A stretch of DNA of 64,000 bases. Origin: Exiguobacterium sp. AM39-5BH. GTDB lineage: Bacteria; Bacillota; Bacilli; Exiguobacteriales; Exiguobacteriaceae. Every line of letters starts with the position of its first letter. The stretch's first letter is position 1. Below are positions 44,971-55,269 of the stretch, piece after piece. Location of the stretch: contig NZ_QSGS01000003.1 in the NCBI RefSeq assembly GCF_003467445.1, positions 226,676 through 290,675 on the forward strand, read 5' to 3'. The position numbers and the translations under genes were made by a program. The notes below the pieces were generated by a model that saw nothing but the letters and a program-made list of their open reading frames with translations, was not told where the DNA came from and did no database searches.

Positions 44971-45420
44971 ATGGCTAGTAAGGCGGCGTTCGAACTTTCA
45001 AGGGCGCAACAAGACGTATTGAACGAGATGCCGTTGACGTTTTTAGTCACGTTTGATGAGCCGAAACGGTGGCCGATCACCCATGCGATCAGCTGGGTGC
45101 AAGCACCGAACGAGAGGACGATTCGCTTGGCGTTGACGAAGCATTCGCATGTGATCACGTTGCTCTCGCAGGAGAAGACAGCGAGCCTCATTTTTCTTGA
45201 AGGGGGACTTGCCTACAGTATCGCCCTGTCACACGTACACGAGTTCGAGCCGAGCGTAAAGCCGGCGCTACACCTTCGCTTTTTTGAAGGGGAAATCGAA
45301 GAGGTTCGTAACATTTCCTTTTACGGGGCGTCATATGGACAACCGGACATCGTCAAGACGTACGATGTCGAAGCAGCAGAAAAGTTGGACCGTGAAGTCA
45401 AGGAAAGCTTGAATTCTTGA
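44971..45420 (+). CDS. Pyridoxamine 5'-phosphate oxidase-like protein (YlaL)
   Basis: 149 aa, split-barrel flavin-binding fold. QQDVLNEMPLTFLVTFDEPKRWPITHAISWVQAPNERTIRLALTKHSH matches the N-terminal strands, and HLRFFEGEIEEVRNISFYGASYG the later ones. No gene for a catalytic partner is adjacent. GGAGGAGGGGAG precedes the ATG by 5 bases. Its stop codon lies 32 bp before phoH, so probably co-transcribed. Homologous by place and type to B. subtilis ylaL. Confidence 0.8.
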   Translation: MASKAAFELSRAQQDVLNEMPLTFLVTFDEPKRWPITHAISWVQAPNERTIRLALTKHSHVITLLSQEKTASLIFLEGGLAYSIALSHVHEFEPSVKPALHLRFFEGEIEEVRNISFYGASYGQPDIVKTYDVEAAEKLDREVKESLNS

Positions 45421-45452
45421 TCACCAACAATTTTCGAGGGGCGGCAAAGTCT

Positions 45453-46769
45453 ATGAAAAAAACGTATGTGCTCGATACGAACGTACTCTTACACGACCCA
45501 CTATCCTTGTTCCAATTCGATGAGCACGATGTCGTCATTCCCGCCATCGTTTTAGAAGAGCTTGACGGCAAAAAACGCAATATGGATGAAGTCGGTCGCA
45601 ACGCAAGGGAAACGGCGCGTGTGCTCGACCAACTTCGCGTGACCGGTAAACTGCACGACGGGGTTCCGCTCGAGAACGGCGGACGATTGTTCGTCGAGAT
45701 CGGTCATGAATATTCCGTCGATTTCCCGTTCGACGTCATGACGAATGACAACCGCATTTTAACTGTGGCACTTGGACTCATGAAACAATATGAGCGTGAC
45801 CAGACCCGGAAAGTCGTCGTCGTCTCAAAAGACATACTCGTCCGTGTTAAAGCGGACGCCATCGGTATTGAAGCCGAGGATTATTTAACCGATCATATCG
45901 TCGATACGACAAACCTATACGCCGGCTATCGGGAAATCGAAGTCGACCAGGCTGTGATCGACGAATTTTATAAAGTACGGCAGTTACCGATTTCGGTATT
46001 GTCCAAAAACCAGTTATATCCGAACTCATTTGTTGTATTAAAAAGCAACGTCTCGAAATCGAGCGCGCTCGCGGTCGTCGATGCGTTGCAACCGATCCTC
46101 CGTCCGCTCTCACTAGACGTCGAACACGTGTGGGGTATCCACCCCCGTAACGTCCAACAACGGATGGCGCTAGACTTGTTGTTACGGGATGATATTCCGT
46201 TTGTGACACTGCTCGGCAAGGCCGGGACCGGAAAGACGCTCCTGGCGCTCGCTGCTGGTTTATCGCTCGTCGAAGACGAACATCGATTCAACAAGCTTGT
46301 CGTGGCCCGCCCGGTCGTGCCGATGGGGAACGATATCGGCTATTTGCCCGGTGAAATGGAAGAAAAGCTTCGTCCATGGATGCAACCGATTTATGATAAC
46401 TTGGAATTCTTATTTAATGCCAATTCGAAAGACGAGCTCGGCAACATCTTGGCTGGTATCAAATCGATTCAGCTCGAGGCGCTCACGTATATCCGTGGTC
46501 GCAGCATGCCAGATCAGTTCATTATCATCGATGAGGCGCAGAACTTGACGAAGCACGAGATCAAGACGATTCTGACCCGAGTCGGTGAGAACTCGAAAAT
46601 CGTCCTCGTCGGGGACCCGTATCAAATCGATCACCCCTACCTAGACGAGTATTCGAACGGTCTCACGTACGCCGTCGAACGCTTCAAAGGTCAAAACGTG
46701 TTCGGACATGTCCAACTCATCAAAGGGGAGCGCTCGTCACTCGCTCGGTTGGCTGCCGATTTACTATAA
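45453..46769 (+). CDS. PhoH family protein with PIN domain (YlaK/PhoH2)
   Basis: 438 aa. N-terminal PIN ribonuclease domain (YVLDTNVLLHDP, about 4-15; FDVMTNDNRIL, about 96-106) and C-terminal PhoH ATPase with Walker A GKAGTGKTLLALAAG (about 256-270) and Walker B FIIIDEAQNLT (about 356-366). Such PhoH2 proteins couple RNA unwinding with RNase activity. The ATG at 45453 has GAGGGGCGG 8 bases upstream. Followed by a shared terminator. Confidence 0.93.
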   Translation: MKKTYVLDTNVLLHDPLSLFQFDEHDVVIPAIVLEELDGKKRNMDEVGRNARETARVLDQLRVTGKLHDGVPLENGGRLFVEIGHEYSVDFPFDVMTNDNRILTVALGLMKQYERDQTRKVVVVSKDILVRVKADAIGIEAEDYLTDHIVDTTNLYAGYREIEVDQAVIDEFYKVRQLPISVLSKNQLYPNSFVVLKSNVSKSSALAVVDALQPILRPLSLDVEHVWGIHPRNVQQRMALDLLLRDDIPFVTLLGKAGTGKTLLALAAGLSLVEDEHRFNKLVVARPVVPMGNDIGYLPGEMEEKLRPWMQPIYDNLEFLFNANSKDELGNILAGIKSIQLEALTYIRGRSMPDQFIIIDEAQNLTKHEIKTILTRVGENSKIVLVGDPYQIDHPYLDEYSNGLTYAVERFKGQNVFGHVQLIKGERSSLARLAADLL

Positions 46770-46771
46770 TG

Positions 46772-46799
46772 AAAAACGCCGAGGTTCGCTCGGCGTTTA
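46772..46799. terminator. Bidirectional terminator between phoH and the MFS gene
   Basis: AAACGCCGAG / CTCGGCGTTT with a 5-base loop. Confidence 0.9.
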
Positions 46800-48007
46800 T
46801 TTCGTATTCGGATGGAGCGTCACTTGTACGTTCGATTTTTCGAGCAACGCGTTCGTTAACATAATCAAACCGGTCACAATGAAAAGAGCGGAGAAGCCAA
46901 AATGAGCGACCACTTGAGAGCCGAACAACGGTCCGAGCAAGTTACCCATAAATTGAGCCGATTGATTGTATGAGAAGATACGCCCAGCTGCTCGACTCGG
47001 CGTATGTTGACGGAGGAGCGACTGTACCGAGGGCATGAGTGCGGCGGTGGCAAAGCCGAGCCCAAACCTTAAGACAATGAGTTGAGTCGTCGACGTCACA
47101 AACGCCTGGGGAATCAAGAAGGCACTGTAGATGATCAGCGCCCAAAACAAGATGCGTTCAGCGCCATACTGGTCGGATAGTCGTCCAAGACGCTGCGCGG
47201 AAACGAGTGCAGCCACACCAGGTGCTGAGGCGACAATGCCGGCAACAAAGGCGAGGGATGTCGTATACGGGTTCAGTTCGCGGACATAAAGCGTCAGCAG
47301 TGGTCCAATCGATTGCGTAGAGAACGTGATTAAAAACGTGGTCAAAAATAGACTGAAAATCAGTTGCGGATGACGAAGCGAGCCAATAATCGTTCGTGTC
47401 GAGTCAAGTCGCTCGCGCGCCACCGCACGAAGTCCTCTTTGACGAAGACAAGGGTAATTAAAAAAGTGATAAACAGGGAACTGCCGGTCAAGAGAAAAAC
47501 GGGTCGAAGCCCAATCCAGTCTGCGAGAAGTCCTCCGATCAATGGACCGAGAAGTCCACCGGTGATTCCACCGGTTGAAAGGGTGCCGAGCGCCCAGCCA
47601 CTTTTCTCTTTTGGCGTTTGTGAAGCGACGAGAGTGATGCCCGCCGAGATGAATCCAGAGACGGCACCCATGAGCAGTCGCAATCCGACGAGTTGATACA
47701 CGTCTTGCACGAAACTGATCAGCGTCATCACGACGGCCATGCCAAGACTCGCACGGATGAGCATCAATTTGCGGCCTTTTTGGTCGGCGAGCCGTCCCCA
47801 AAGCGGGGAGACGATGGCAGCCACGAGGAAAGTGGCGCCGAAAGCAATTGCGGACCAAGTGACGACGTGATCGGGGTTCGTGACCCCGAGCTCTTCGATG
47901 AATAAAGGGAGAAATGGTAAGACGAGACTCATCGAGGCCGCCGTCAAAAAGCTACCAATCCAGACGATGATTAAATTTTTCTTCCATAAAGGGTACGTAA
48001 GCGTCAC
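46797..48007 (-). CDS. MFS multidrug/drug efflux transporter (frameshifted near 47413)
   Basis: About 403 aa with twelve membrane helices, drug:H+ antiporter type. N-half: FGATFLVAAIVSPLWGRLADQKGRKLMLI (motif A), LRLLMGAVSGFISAG and the TGGITGGLLGPLIGG antiporter motif C. The frame stops at 47360; adding one base near 47411-47416 joins VKEDFVRWRA to RERLDSTRTIIGSLRHPQLIFSLF and the C-half to 46797. GTG start with AAAGG upstream. It interrupts the ylaK-ylaN order of B. subtilis, so it is an insertion by comparison. Substrate unknown. Confidence 0.87.
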
Positions 48008-48100
48008 AACCTTTCGAGCTTAAAGTTATTCAACAACCTATATGTTACACTTTGTGAAGTAAAAAGTCCAAAAAATGAGAAGGCGCAATGGCCTTCTCGA

Positions 48101-48568
48101 TCACGCCTCTGTCCGCACCGCGATGTGATGAACACCACGCCATACTTGATCGTCATGGAGCACGTATACCGGTCCGTCCGCGAGTACTTTCCCGTCTTTC
48201 GAGAACTGAAGATAGACGGTTCGTGCCTCGTCAATCGGTAACGTGAGGACCGTCTCTCCATAAAAGGTGACATGCGTCGCCGTGTTCTTCGGCTCGGCGT
48301 TCTGAAGAAACGGTGCGAATGGCATCGCGAACGAATCGCGCAACGCCGCATCCTTATCGGCCCGAGTCATCGGTTTATTGTGGTCGACACGTGTCCCTTG
48401 TGTCAAACCGTCATCCCATGCCTTCCCCATCTTGGCATAGTATGCGTCATTATCACTTTCTACCGCACGGTCGAGGTCCTCGACGTTTCGCTTGCGGTCA
48501 TCAAAAATCCATACGGTCGGGTCGATTGTCAACGCGTGACGAACCGCTCCGTCTAGTGGAAAAATCAT
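48101..48568 (-). CDS. Uncharacterised protein, 155 aa
   Basis: No family recognised. Soluble and acidic; MIFPLDGAVRHALTIDPTVWIFDDRKRN at the start and a strand-rich C-terminus (HVTFYGETVLTLPIDEARTVYLQFSKDGKVLADGPVYVLHDDQVW), which could be a beta-sandwich. Start at ATG 48568 with GGGGGCG upstream; the longer frame to 48667 lacks a ribosome site. Next to the MFS gene on the same strand, outside the B. subtilis gene order. Confidence 0.75.
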   Translation of the reverse strand: MIFPLDGAVRHALTIDPTVWIFDDRKRNVEDLDRAVESDNDAYYAKMGKAWDDGLTQGTRVDHNKPMTRADKDAALRDSFAMPFAPFLQNAEPKNTATHVTFYGETVLTLPIDEARTVYLQFSKDGKVLADGPVYVLHDDQVWRGVHHIAVRTEA

Positions 48569-48740
48569 GGATACGCCCCCTTTGTTCACGATACACTGTA
48601 CATTATACAGCTCTTCTATGGGAAAAGGGAACATGTGAGAAACTCGTAGTGAATCCAGACTGTTCATTGAATTATGATGAAATATAATGTACAGTTGAGT
48701 TATGACAAACAGTCTGTCATTGTACGGAGGAGGGGTCGTA

Positions 48741-49019
48741 GTGGCGACAAATTTGGCTGCAGTCCAACGGGAGCAAGCGCTTCAACTATTAGAGGCAGAC
48801 GCTGAAAAAATCCGTTGTTTGATTGAAGTGCAGTTAGAAAACCTAAAAATGCCGAAGTGCCCGCTTTATGAAGAGGTGCTTGATACACATATGTTCGGTC
48901 TATCACGCCAAATTGATTTTGCGGTCCGTCTTGGACTCATTTCAGACATTGAAGGTAAAGGACTGCTCGATTCATTGGAACAAAAGCTGTCCGCCCTCGC
49001 GGAAGCTTCAGATTTATGA
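48741..49019 (+). CDS. ylaN: YlaN (UPF0358) family protein
   Basis: 92 aa, helical. [58 protein letters not shown] is the UPF0358 signature region. GTG start with GGAGGAGGGG 6 bases before it. YlaN is essential or conditionally essential in B. subtilis and S. aureus; recent work, as I recall, links it to iron homeostasis and relief of Fur repression. Adjacent to ftsW as in B. subtilis. Confidence 0.93.
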   Translation: MATNLAAVQREQALQLLEADAEKIRCLIEVQLENLKMPKCPLYEEVLDTHMFGLSRQIDFAVRLGLISDIEGKGLLDSLEQKLSALAEASDL

Positions 49020-49024
49020 ACCTT

Positions 49025-49066
49025 ATACTCAAACTGTGCAAGCGGCGCTGTTTGAGTATTTTTTTA
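49025..49066 (+). terminator. Terminator after ylaN
   Basis: ATACTCAAAC / GTTTGAGTAT perfect 10-bp stem, then seven T. Confidence 0.92.
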
Positions 49067-49106
49067 TAATAGGTCAAGGATTGTTGTACATAAGGAAGTG
49101 AAAAAC

Positions 49107-50341
49107 ATGAAAACTCGGTTTCGGTACTTTGATTTCTCATTGTTCATTGCGGTGCTCATGCTCGTCGGGATCAGTTCGATCATGATTTACAGTGCGAGCG
49201 TGTGGAATCGTGGCGATTATGCGAATAGCGGTTTGTTCTATCGGCAACTCTTCTACGCCGGACTCGGGATTGTCGTCTACTTGATTGCGACGATGTTCCG
49301 CTATGAGAACTTTAGAAAACCAAATATTTTGTACGGTCTCTACCTCGTGTCGTCGTCCTCTTGTTCGTCACGTGGGCGATGCCACCACTCAACGGGGCAC
49401 GAGCGTGGCTCATCATCGGCGGATTCACGGTGCAACCGGTCGAGATTGCCAAGTTCGTGTTGATTTTATTGCTCGCGAACTATTATCACCAACTGTGGAA
49501 CAATGAACTGAAAGGGTTGCCGGGACGACTCGGGCGAGCTGCGATCACGAAAAAAAGATTACGGGCCCAAGCCGGTGCCTTCTTCGTGATTCCCGTCATC
49601 TATTTCTTTCTCCCGTATGCGATCGCCATCAACGGGCAACCGGATATGGGAGGGCTGTTCGTCCTTGGCGCCATCATGTTCCTCATGTGGCTCGCCGTTG
49701 GGGCGCCGCTCCGAATCATCATCCCATCGGTGATCGCTGGGATCGGGGCCGTCTATTTGATGTTCACGACAATCTTCTCGGAAAACCAGCGCAGTCGGAT
49801 TGAGGTCGTCTTCAATCCGTTCATGGATCCTGAAGGCTATGGCCATCAATTGCTCATGTCGATCATCTCGATTGTACATGGTGGGTTGACCGGTGTCGGT
49901 CTCGGCAACAGTTATCAGAAGTATGGGTATCTGCCCGAACCGGAGACGGACTACATCATGTCCATCATCGCGGAAGAGCTCGGTTTTGTCGGTGTCGTCG
50001 TCGTCCTCGTCCTGCTCTTTTTCATCGCGTTCCGCGCCGTCAATATCGCTAACCATAGCGATAGTCACTTCGCGATGTTCGTCTCATTCGGCATCGCTGC
50101 CCAAATCATGGTCCAAACCGGGATCAATATCGGGGCGATGTCGGGCTGGTTCCCGGGGACGGGGGTCACGCTTCCGCTCGTCAGTTACGGCGGGACGTCA
50201 CTCATTATGACGATGGGCATTCTCGGAGTGCTCAGCAGCATCTCGATGCGAAACCGGCACCGGGAAGCGACAAGACGGGCTGAGATTCGTGAGAAGTCAG
50301 CCGAAAACGTGCAAGGTTCATCGTTACATGTTGTCAGGTAA
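49107..50341 (+). CDS. ftsW: Cell division peptidoglycan polymerase FtsW (frameshifted near 49348)
   Basis: SEDS-family septal glycosyltransferase, about 412 aa. Early helices ISSIMIYSASVWNRGD, then QPVEIAKFVLILLLANYY, the extracytoplasmic loop motif LPEPETDYIMSIIAEELGFVG and VSYGGTSLIMTMGILGVLSSIS. As read, the frame breaks after LYLV; one base added at 49347-49349 (GT to GTN, before GTCGTCGTCC) restores VVLLFVTWAMPPLNGARAW. Loss of an essential gene is unlikely, so a sequence error is favoured. AAGGAAG precedes the ATG at 49107. Gene order ylaN-ftsW-pycA is as in B. subtilis. Confidence 0.93.
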
Positions 50342-50372
50342 GAAGGTTCGAACTACTTAAATGGGGGGATTT

Positions 50373-53300
50373 ATGTTGAAACCAATTAGCAAATTACTTG
50401 TAGCCAACCGTGGAGAGATCGCCATTCGGGTATTTAGGGCAGCCACCGAACTAGGAATGCGCACAGTCGCCGTCTATTCACAAGAAGACAGCGGCTCGTT
50501 ACACCGCTTTAAAGCGGACGAGGCATATTTGATCGGTCTCGATAAAAAGCCGATCGACGCCTATCTCGATATCGAGGACGTGATTCGAATCGCGAAACAG
50601 TCGGGGGCTGACGCGATTCACCCAGGATACGGTTTCTTATCTGAGAACATCGAGCTCGCACGTCGTTGCCGCGAAGAAGGTATCATCTTCGTCGGTCCGA
50701 ATGAATCGCATCTTCATGCGTTCGGGGATAAAGTTCGGGCCCGTCAAAGTGCGATCGCGGCCGGACTCCCGGTCATTCCAGGTTCAAACGGACCGCTCAC
50801 ATCATACGAAGACGCGCTCGAGTTTGCGAACGAGCACGGGTTCCCACTCATGGTCAAAGCGGCGATGGGCGGAGGCGGCCGCGGGATGCGTGTCATCCGT
50901 ACGGAAGCCGAGATGAAAGATTTGATTGAACGTGCCAAGTCAGAGGCGAAGCAAGCGTTCGGTTCAGACGAAGTGTACATAGAAAAATTAGTGGAGCGTC
51001 CGAAACACATCGAGGTTCAGATTCTCGGGGACGATCACGGTAACATCATTCATTTGTTCGAACGTGACTGTTCGGTCCAACGTCGACATCAAAAAGTCGT
51101 CGAGGTCGCACCGTGTGTGACGTTGTCTGAGGAATCGCGCCAAGCGATTTGTGACGCGGCGGTTAAGCTCATGCGTCACGTGGGCTACATCAACGCCGGG
51201 ACGGTCGAGTTCCTCGTCACGGAAGACGAGTCGTTCTACTTCATCGAGGTCAACCCACGTATCCAAGTCGAGCACACGATCACAGAGATGGTGACCGGCT
51301 TTGATATTGTGCAAACGCAGCTTATGATTGCGCAAGGCGAGTCACTTCACGGCGACGTCATCCATATGCCGAAACAAGAAGACATCAAATTGCTCGGTTA
51401 CGCGATCCAGTCACGTGTCACGTCAGAAGACCCGGGCAACAACTTTATGCCGGACACGGGCAAAATTATGGCGTACCGCTCTCCGGGCGGCTTCGGGGTC
51501 CGACTCGACGGCGGGAACGCTTACGTCGGAGCCGAGATCTCGCCGTATTATGACTCGCTTCTCGTGAAGCTGTCGACACACGGCATGACGTTCGAACAGG
51601 CGGCTTCGAAAATGGTCCGTAACTTGAACGAGTTCCGGATTCGCGGCATCAAGACGAACATTCCGTTCTTGATTAACGTGATGAAGCACCAGAACTTCAT
51701 CAGCGGTGACTACAACACGTCGTTCATCGACGAGACGCCAGAATTGTTCGTCTTCCCGAAACGGAAAGACCGCGGAACGAAGTTGCTCAACTATATCGGC
51801 GACGTCACCGTGAATGGATTCCCGGGTGTCGGATTGAAAGATAAGCCGATTAGCCGCTCGGTCCGGATTCCGCAAGACCTTCCGGCTGAAGCCAAACCAG
51901 GTACGAAACAGATTTTGACGGAGCTCGGTCCGGACGGCCTTGCCGATTGGATCAAACGTCAACCTGAACTGTTGTTGACGGATACGACGATGCGAGACGC
52001 GCACCAGTCGCTTCTTGCGACGCGGATGCGGACACAAGACATCGTCAATATCGCCGAACCGACGAGTAAACTCATGCCAGAGTTATTCTCGGTCGAGGCA
52101 TGGGGCGGGGCCACGTTCGACGTCGCCTATCGTTTCCTCTCGGAAGACCCATGGGTTCGCCTCATGCGGCTCCGCGAGAAAATGCCGAACGTCTTGATTC
52201 AAATGTTGCTTCGCGGCGCCAACGCGGTCGGGTATAAAAACTATGCCGACAACGTCATCGAACAGTTCGTCCATGAGGCGGCCTATGCGGGTGTCGACGT
52301 GTTCCGGATCTTCGACAGCTTGAACAACCTCGAGTCGATTCAACTTGCGATCGACGCGACGTTACCGACAGGAAAAGTCGCGGAAGCGGCCGTTTGTTAT
52401 ACAGGCGACCTGTACGATGGCAACCGTCCGAAGTACCACTTGCCGTACTATGTCGATTTGGCGAAGAAACTCGAAGCGAGCGGGGCTCATATTCTTGCGA
52501 TTAAAGACATGGCCGGTCTGCTCAAGCCAGAGTCGGCGTACGCGCTCGTCTCAGCCTTGAAAGATGCCGTCGACTTGCCGATCCACTTGCACACGCATGA
52601 CGCTTCCGGCAACGGAATCTTCACGTATGCCCGGGCGACGGATGCGGGCGTCGACATCGTCGACGTGGCCGCGAGCTCGATGTCAGGCATGACGTCACAA
52701 CCTTCAGGCGGCAGCTTGATTTATGCGCTCGACCATCACACGCGTCAACCAAAAATCGATGCGAAACAGTACGAGGTCATCAGCGACTACTGGCAGGACG
52801 TGCGTCATAACTATGAGCCGTTCGAAAGCGACATGCGCGCTCCGCATCCGTCCGTGTATGAGCATGAGATGCCAGGCGGTCAGTATTCAAACTTGCAACA
52901 ACAAGCGAAAGCGGTCGGTTTAGGCGACCGTTGGAGTGAAGTGAAAGCGATGTACGCCCGCGTCAACATGTTGTTCGGCGATATCGTCAAAGTGACGCCA
53001 TCGTCAAAAGTTGTCGGGGACATGGCACTGTTCATGGTCCAACATAACTTGAACGAACAAGATGTGGTCGAGCGGGGTCACCAACTCGACTTCCCAGACT
53101 CGGTCGTCGAAATGATGCGCGGTGAGCTCGGAACGCCTCCAGGCGGATTCCCGACAGACGTGCAACAAGCCATCTTGAAAGGCGAAAAACCGCTCGACGT
53201 ACGTCCGGGTAAACTGATCGAACCGTATGATTTCAAGGCGGCGCAGACGAAGTTGTTCGAGAAGCTCGAGCGCCCGGTGACGGACTTCGAACTGCTCTCG

Positions 53301-53810
53301 AACGCGTTGTATCCGAAAGTGTTCGAGGATTACGTCACCCATTCGACGACGTATGGCGATGTATCCGTCCTCGACACGTTAACGTTCTTCTACGGCTTGA
53401 ACGTCGGAGAGACGATTCAAGTCGAGATCGAGACCGGGAAGACGCTCATCATCAAACTCGTTCAAATCAGTGCGGCGAACGAGGACGGTATCCGTATTGT
53501 CTCGTATGAGATGAACGGGGTACCGCGTGAAATCGAAATCAAAGACGTGAACGTGAAGTCGGCGACGACGAGCCGACCGAAAGTTGATCGGACGAACCCG
53601 AAACAAGTTGGTGCTTCGATGCCGGGATCGGTGTTGAAAGTGCTCGTCGAACCTGGTAGCCGTGTCCATCGCGGGGAACAGCTCCTCGTCACGGAAGCGA
53701 TGAAGATGGAGACGACGGTCCAAGCCGCTCAAGACGGTGAAGTCAAAGCGGTCCATATTAAAGAAGGCGACACAATCCAAAGTGACGACTTATTGATTGA
53801 GTTTGTATAA
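50373..53810 (+). CDS. pycA: Pyruvate carboxylase
   Basis: 1145-aa biotin enzyme refilling oxaloacetate. Biotin carboxylase domain (about 1-455) with the ATP-grasp loop KAAMGGGGRGMR; carboxyltransferase TIM barrel (about 530-800) with DTTMRDAHQSL and the metal-binding HTHDASGN; allosteric/PT region; C-terminal biotinyl domain with the biotin lysine in EAMKMET (about 1111). GGGGGG 5 bases before ATG. Activated by acetyl-CoA in most species. Its own terminator separates it from the photolyase gene. Confidence 0.98.
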   Translation: MLKPISKLLVANRGEIAIRVFRAATELGMRTVAVYSQEDSGSLHRFKADEAYLIGLDKKPIDAYLDIEDVIRIAKQSGADAIHPGYGFLSENIELARRCREEGIIFVGPNESHLHAFGDKVRARQSAIAAGLPVIPGSNGPLTSYEDALEFANEHGFPLMVKAAMGGGGRGMRVIRTEAEMKDLIERAKSEAKQAFGSDEVYIEKLVERPKHIEVQILGDDHGNIIHLFERDCSVQRRHQKVVEVAPCVTLSEESRQAICDAAVKLMRHVGYINAGTVEFLVTEDESFYFIEVNPRIQVEHTITEMVTGFDIVQTQLMIAQGESLHGDVIHMPKQEDIKLLGYAIQSRVTSEDPGNNFMPDTGKIMAYRSPGGFGVRLDGGNAYVGAEISPYYDSLLVKLSTHGMTFEQAASKMVRNLNEFRIRGIKTNIPFLINVMKHQNFISGDYNTSFIDETPELFVFPKRKDRGTKLLNYIGDVTVNGFPGVGLKDKPISRSVRIPQDLPAEAKPGTKQILTELGPDGLADWIKRQPELLLTDTTMRDAHQSLLATRMRTQDIVNIAEPTSKLMPELFSVEAWGGATFDVAYRFLSEDPWVRLMRLREKMPNVLIQMLLRGANAVGYKNYADNVIEQFVHEAAYAGVDVFRIFDSLNNLESIQLAIDATLPTGKVAEAAVCYTGDLYDGNRPKYHLPYYVDLAKKLEASGAHILAIKDMAGLLKPESAYALVSALKDAVDLPIHLHTHDASGNGIFTYARATDAGVDIVDVAASSMSGMTSQPSGGSLIYALDHHTRQPKIDAKQYEVISDYWQDVRHNYEPFESDMRAPHPSVYEHEMPGGQYSNLQQQAKAVGLGDRWSEVKAMYARVNMLFGDIVKVTPSSKVVGDMALFMVQHNLNEQDVVERGHQLDFPDSVVEMMRGELGTPPGGFPTDVQQAILKGEKPLDVRPGKLIEPYDFKAAQTKLFEKLERPVTDFELLSNALYPKVFEDYVTHSTTYGDVSVLDTLTFFYGLNVGETIQVEIETGKTLIIKLVQISAANEDGIRIVSYEMNGVPREIEIKDVNVKSATTSRPKVDRTNPKQVGASMPGSVLKVLVEPGSRVHRGEQLLVTEAMKMETTVQAAQDGEVKAVHIKEGDTIQSDDLLIEFV

Positions 53811-53814
53811 TGGA

Positions 53815-53846
53815 AAGAAGCATAGCGCGGCTATGCTTCTTTTTTA
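53815..53846 (+). terminator. Terminator after pycA
   Basis: AAAGAAGCATAG / CTATGCTTCTTT with a CGCGG loop and T-run. Confidence 0.95.
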
Positions 53847-53862
53847 GATAGGAGTGGGAGAG

Positions 53863-55218
53863 ATGAGACGAGTCTGTTGGTTTCGATCGGATTTTCGATT
53901 GACTGATAATCATATGTTACACCGGGTATTGAAAGACGCTGCTTCAGGCGATGAATTGGAGTTCGTCTTTTGGCTCAATCCGAACTATTGCGAGCCGTTC
54001 GAGACGCGGCACGATTACTTTTTCGCGACGATGCGACAATTTATGGGTGAGCTCAAGGGGAACGGCCTCGGCCTGCGTGTCATCGTCGCCGACACGGCCG
54101 AAGCGTTCGTCGAAGCGCTCGGTCAGTTTGACACGCTGTACTTCAACGCCGAGTATGTTGAACCGTTCAAGCAACGCGACGATGCCGTCATCGAGGCGCT
54201 CGGGCAAGACGTCAAAGTCATCCGTCTGCTCGATCGGCATTTGTTTGCCCCGAACGCGTTCACGAAAAAAGACGGCGACCCGTACAAAGTGTATACGCCG
54301 TTCAAAAAGGCGGCCTACGCCGAAACGCCGCCCGCACCGTATGATGTCGATGTGACAGCGCTGAAGCAACTCGTTGCGACCGAACATGTCGTGCCTGCTG
54401 AATTGCGACGTCAGTTCGACCGGTGCGAGCGTTCGTGGAAAGCGCTCGGAGAAGCGGCCGCGAAACGATGCTTGCATGACTTTGTCGCCAACCGGATCGA
54501 CGCCTACGATGAGGACCGCGATATCCCGGCGATCGCCGGCACGAGCCGGCTCTCTCCATATCTACGGACCGGGGTGTTGTCGATCCGCACCGTGGCGGAA
54601 GCGGTGCTGTCGGCGCCGAAATCGAGCGGACGCGACACGTATTACGATGAGCTGTTATGGCGCGAATTTTATTATATGATCATGGTTCAATTCCCGGGAC
54701 TGAAAGACCGTCCGTTCAACGACAAGTATAAGCGCCTCGACTGGGAAGACGATGCCGAGAACTTTCAGGCGTGGTGTGATGGGAAGACGGGTTACCCGAT
54801 CGTCGACGCGGCGATGCGGCAACTGAACGAGACAGGTTGGATGCACAACCGGCTTCGGATGATCGTTGCCTCGTTCTTATCGAAACATTTACTGATCGAC
54901 TGGCGAAAAGGGGAACGCTATTTCGAACAAAAACTGATCGACTACGAGGCGGCCTCGAATATTGGCGGCTGGCAATGGGCCGCCTCGGTCGGGACGGATG
55001 CGGTTCCGTACTTCCGCATCTTCAATCCGACGACGCAATCCGAGAAGTTTGATACCGAAGGGACGTTCATTCGGAAGTATGTGCCTGAACTCGCCGACCT
55101 CGACAAAAAGTCGATTCACTTTCCCGACCTCAGCGAGCGGGACGGATACATCGACCCAATCGTCGACCATAAGGAAGCGCGGGCCCGAGCGCTCGAACGG
55201 TTCAAGGATGCACAGTAA
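53863..55218 (+). CDS. phrB: Deoxyribodipyrimidine photolyase (class I CPD photolyase)
   Basis: Light-driven repair of pyrimidine dimers; 451 aa. N-terminal antenna domain (RRVCWFRSDFRLTDNHML) and C-terminal FAD domain with RLSPYLRTGVLSIR, WREFYYMIMVQFP, and the signature TGWMHNRLRMIVASFLSKHLLIDWR, then ASNIGGWQWAASVGTDAVPYFRIFNP. The final segment is typical. AGGAG lies 8 bases before ATG 53863. It stands between terminators and is not in the pycA-ctaA gap of B. subtilis. Confidence 0.95.
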   Translation: MRRVCWFRSDFRLTDNHMLHRVLKDAASGDELEFVFWLNPNYCEPFETRHDYFFATMRQFMGELKGNGLGLRVIVADTAEAFVEALGQFDTLYFNAEYVEPFKQRDDAVIEALGQDVKVIRLLDRHLFAPNAFTKKDGDPYKVYTPFKKAAYAETPPAPYDVDVTALKQLVATEHVVPAELRRQFDRCERSWKALGEAAAKRCLHDFVANRIDAYDEDRDIPAIAGTSRLSPYLRTGVLSIRTVAEAVLSAPKSSGRDTYYDELLWREFYYMIMVQFPGLKDRPFNDKYKRLDWEDDAENFQAWCDGKTGYPIVDAAMRQLNETGWMHNRLRMIVASFLSKHLLIDWRKGERYFEQKLIDYEAASNIGGWQWAASVGTDAVPYFRIFNPTTQSEKFDTEGTFIRKYVPELADLDKKSIHFPDLSERDGYIDPIVDHKEARARALERFKDAQ

Positions 55219-55228
55219 ATAGGCATAG

Positions 55229-55259
55229 AAAAAAGGAGCGATGAACGTCGCTCCTTTTC
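55229..55259. terminator. Bidirectional terminator between phrB and ctaA
   Basis: AAAAGGAGCGA / TCGCTCCTTTT with a TGAACG loop. Confidence 0.92.
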
Positions 55260-55269
55260 GTATGTTCGA

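Noticed and set aside
47360-48007. Half-size MFS protein as a stand-alone gene
   Set aside because: The remaining six helices follow in the next frame at once; one added base gives a normal transporter.
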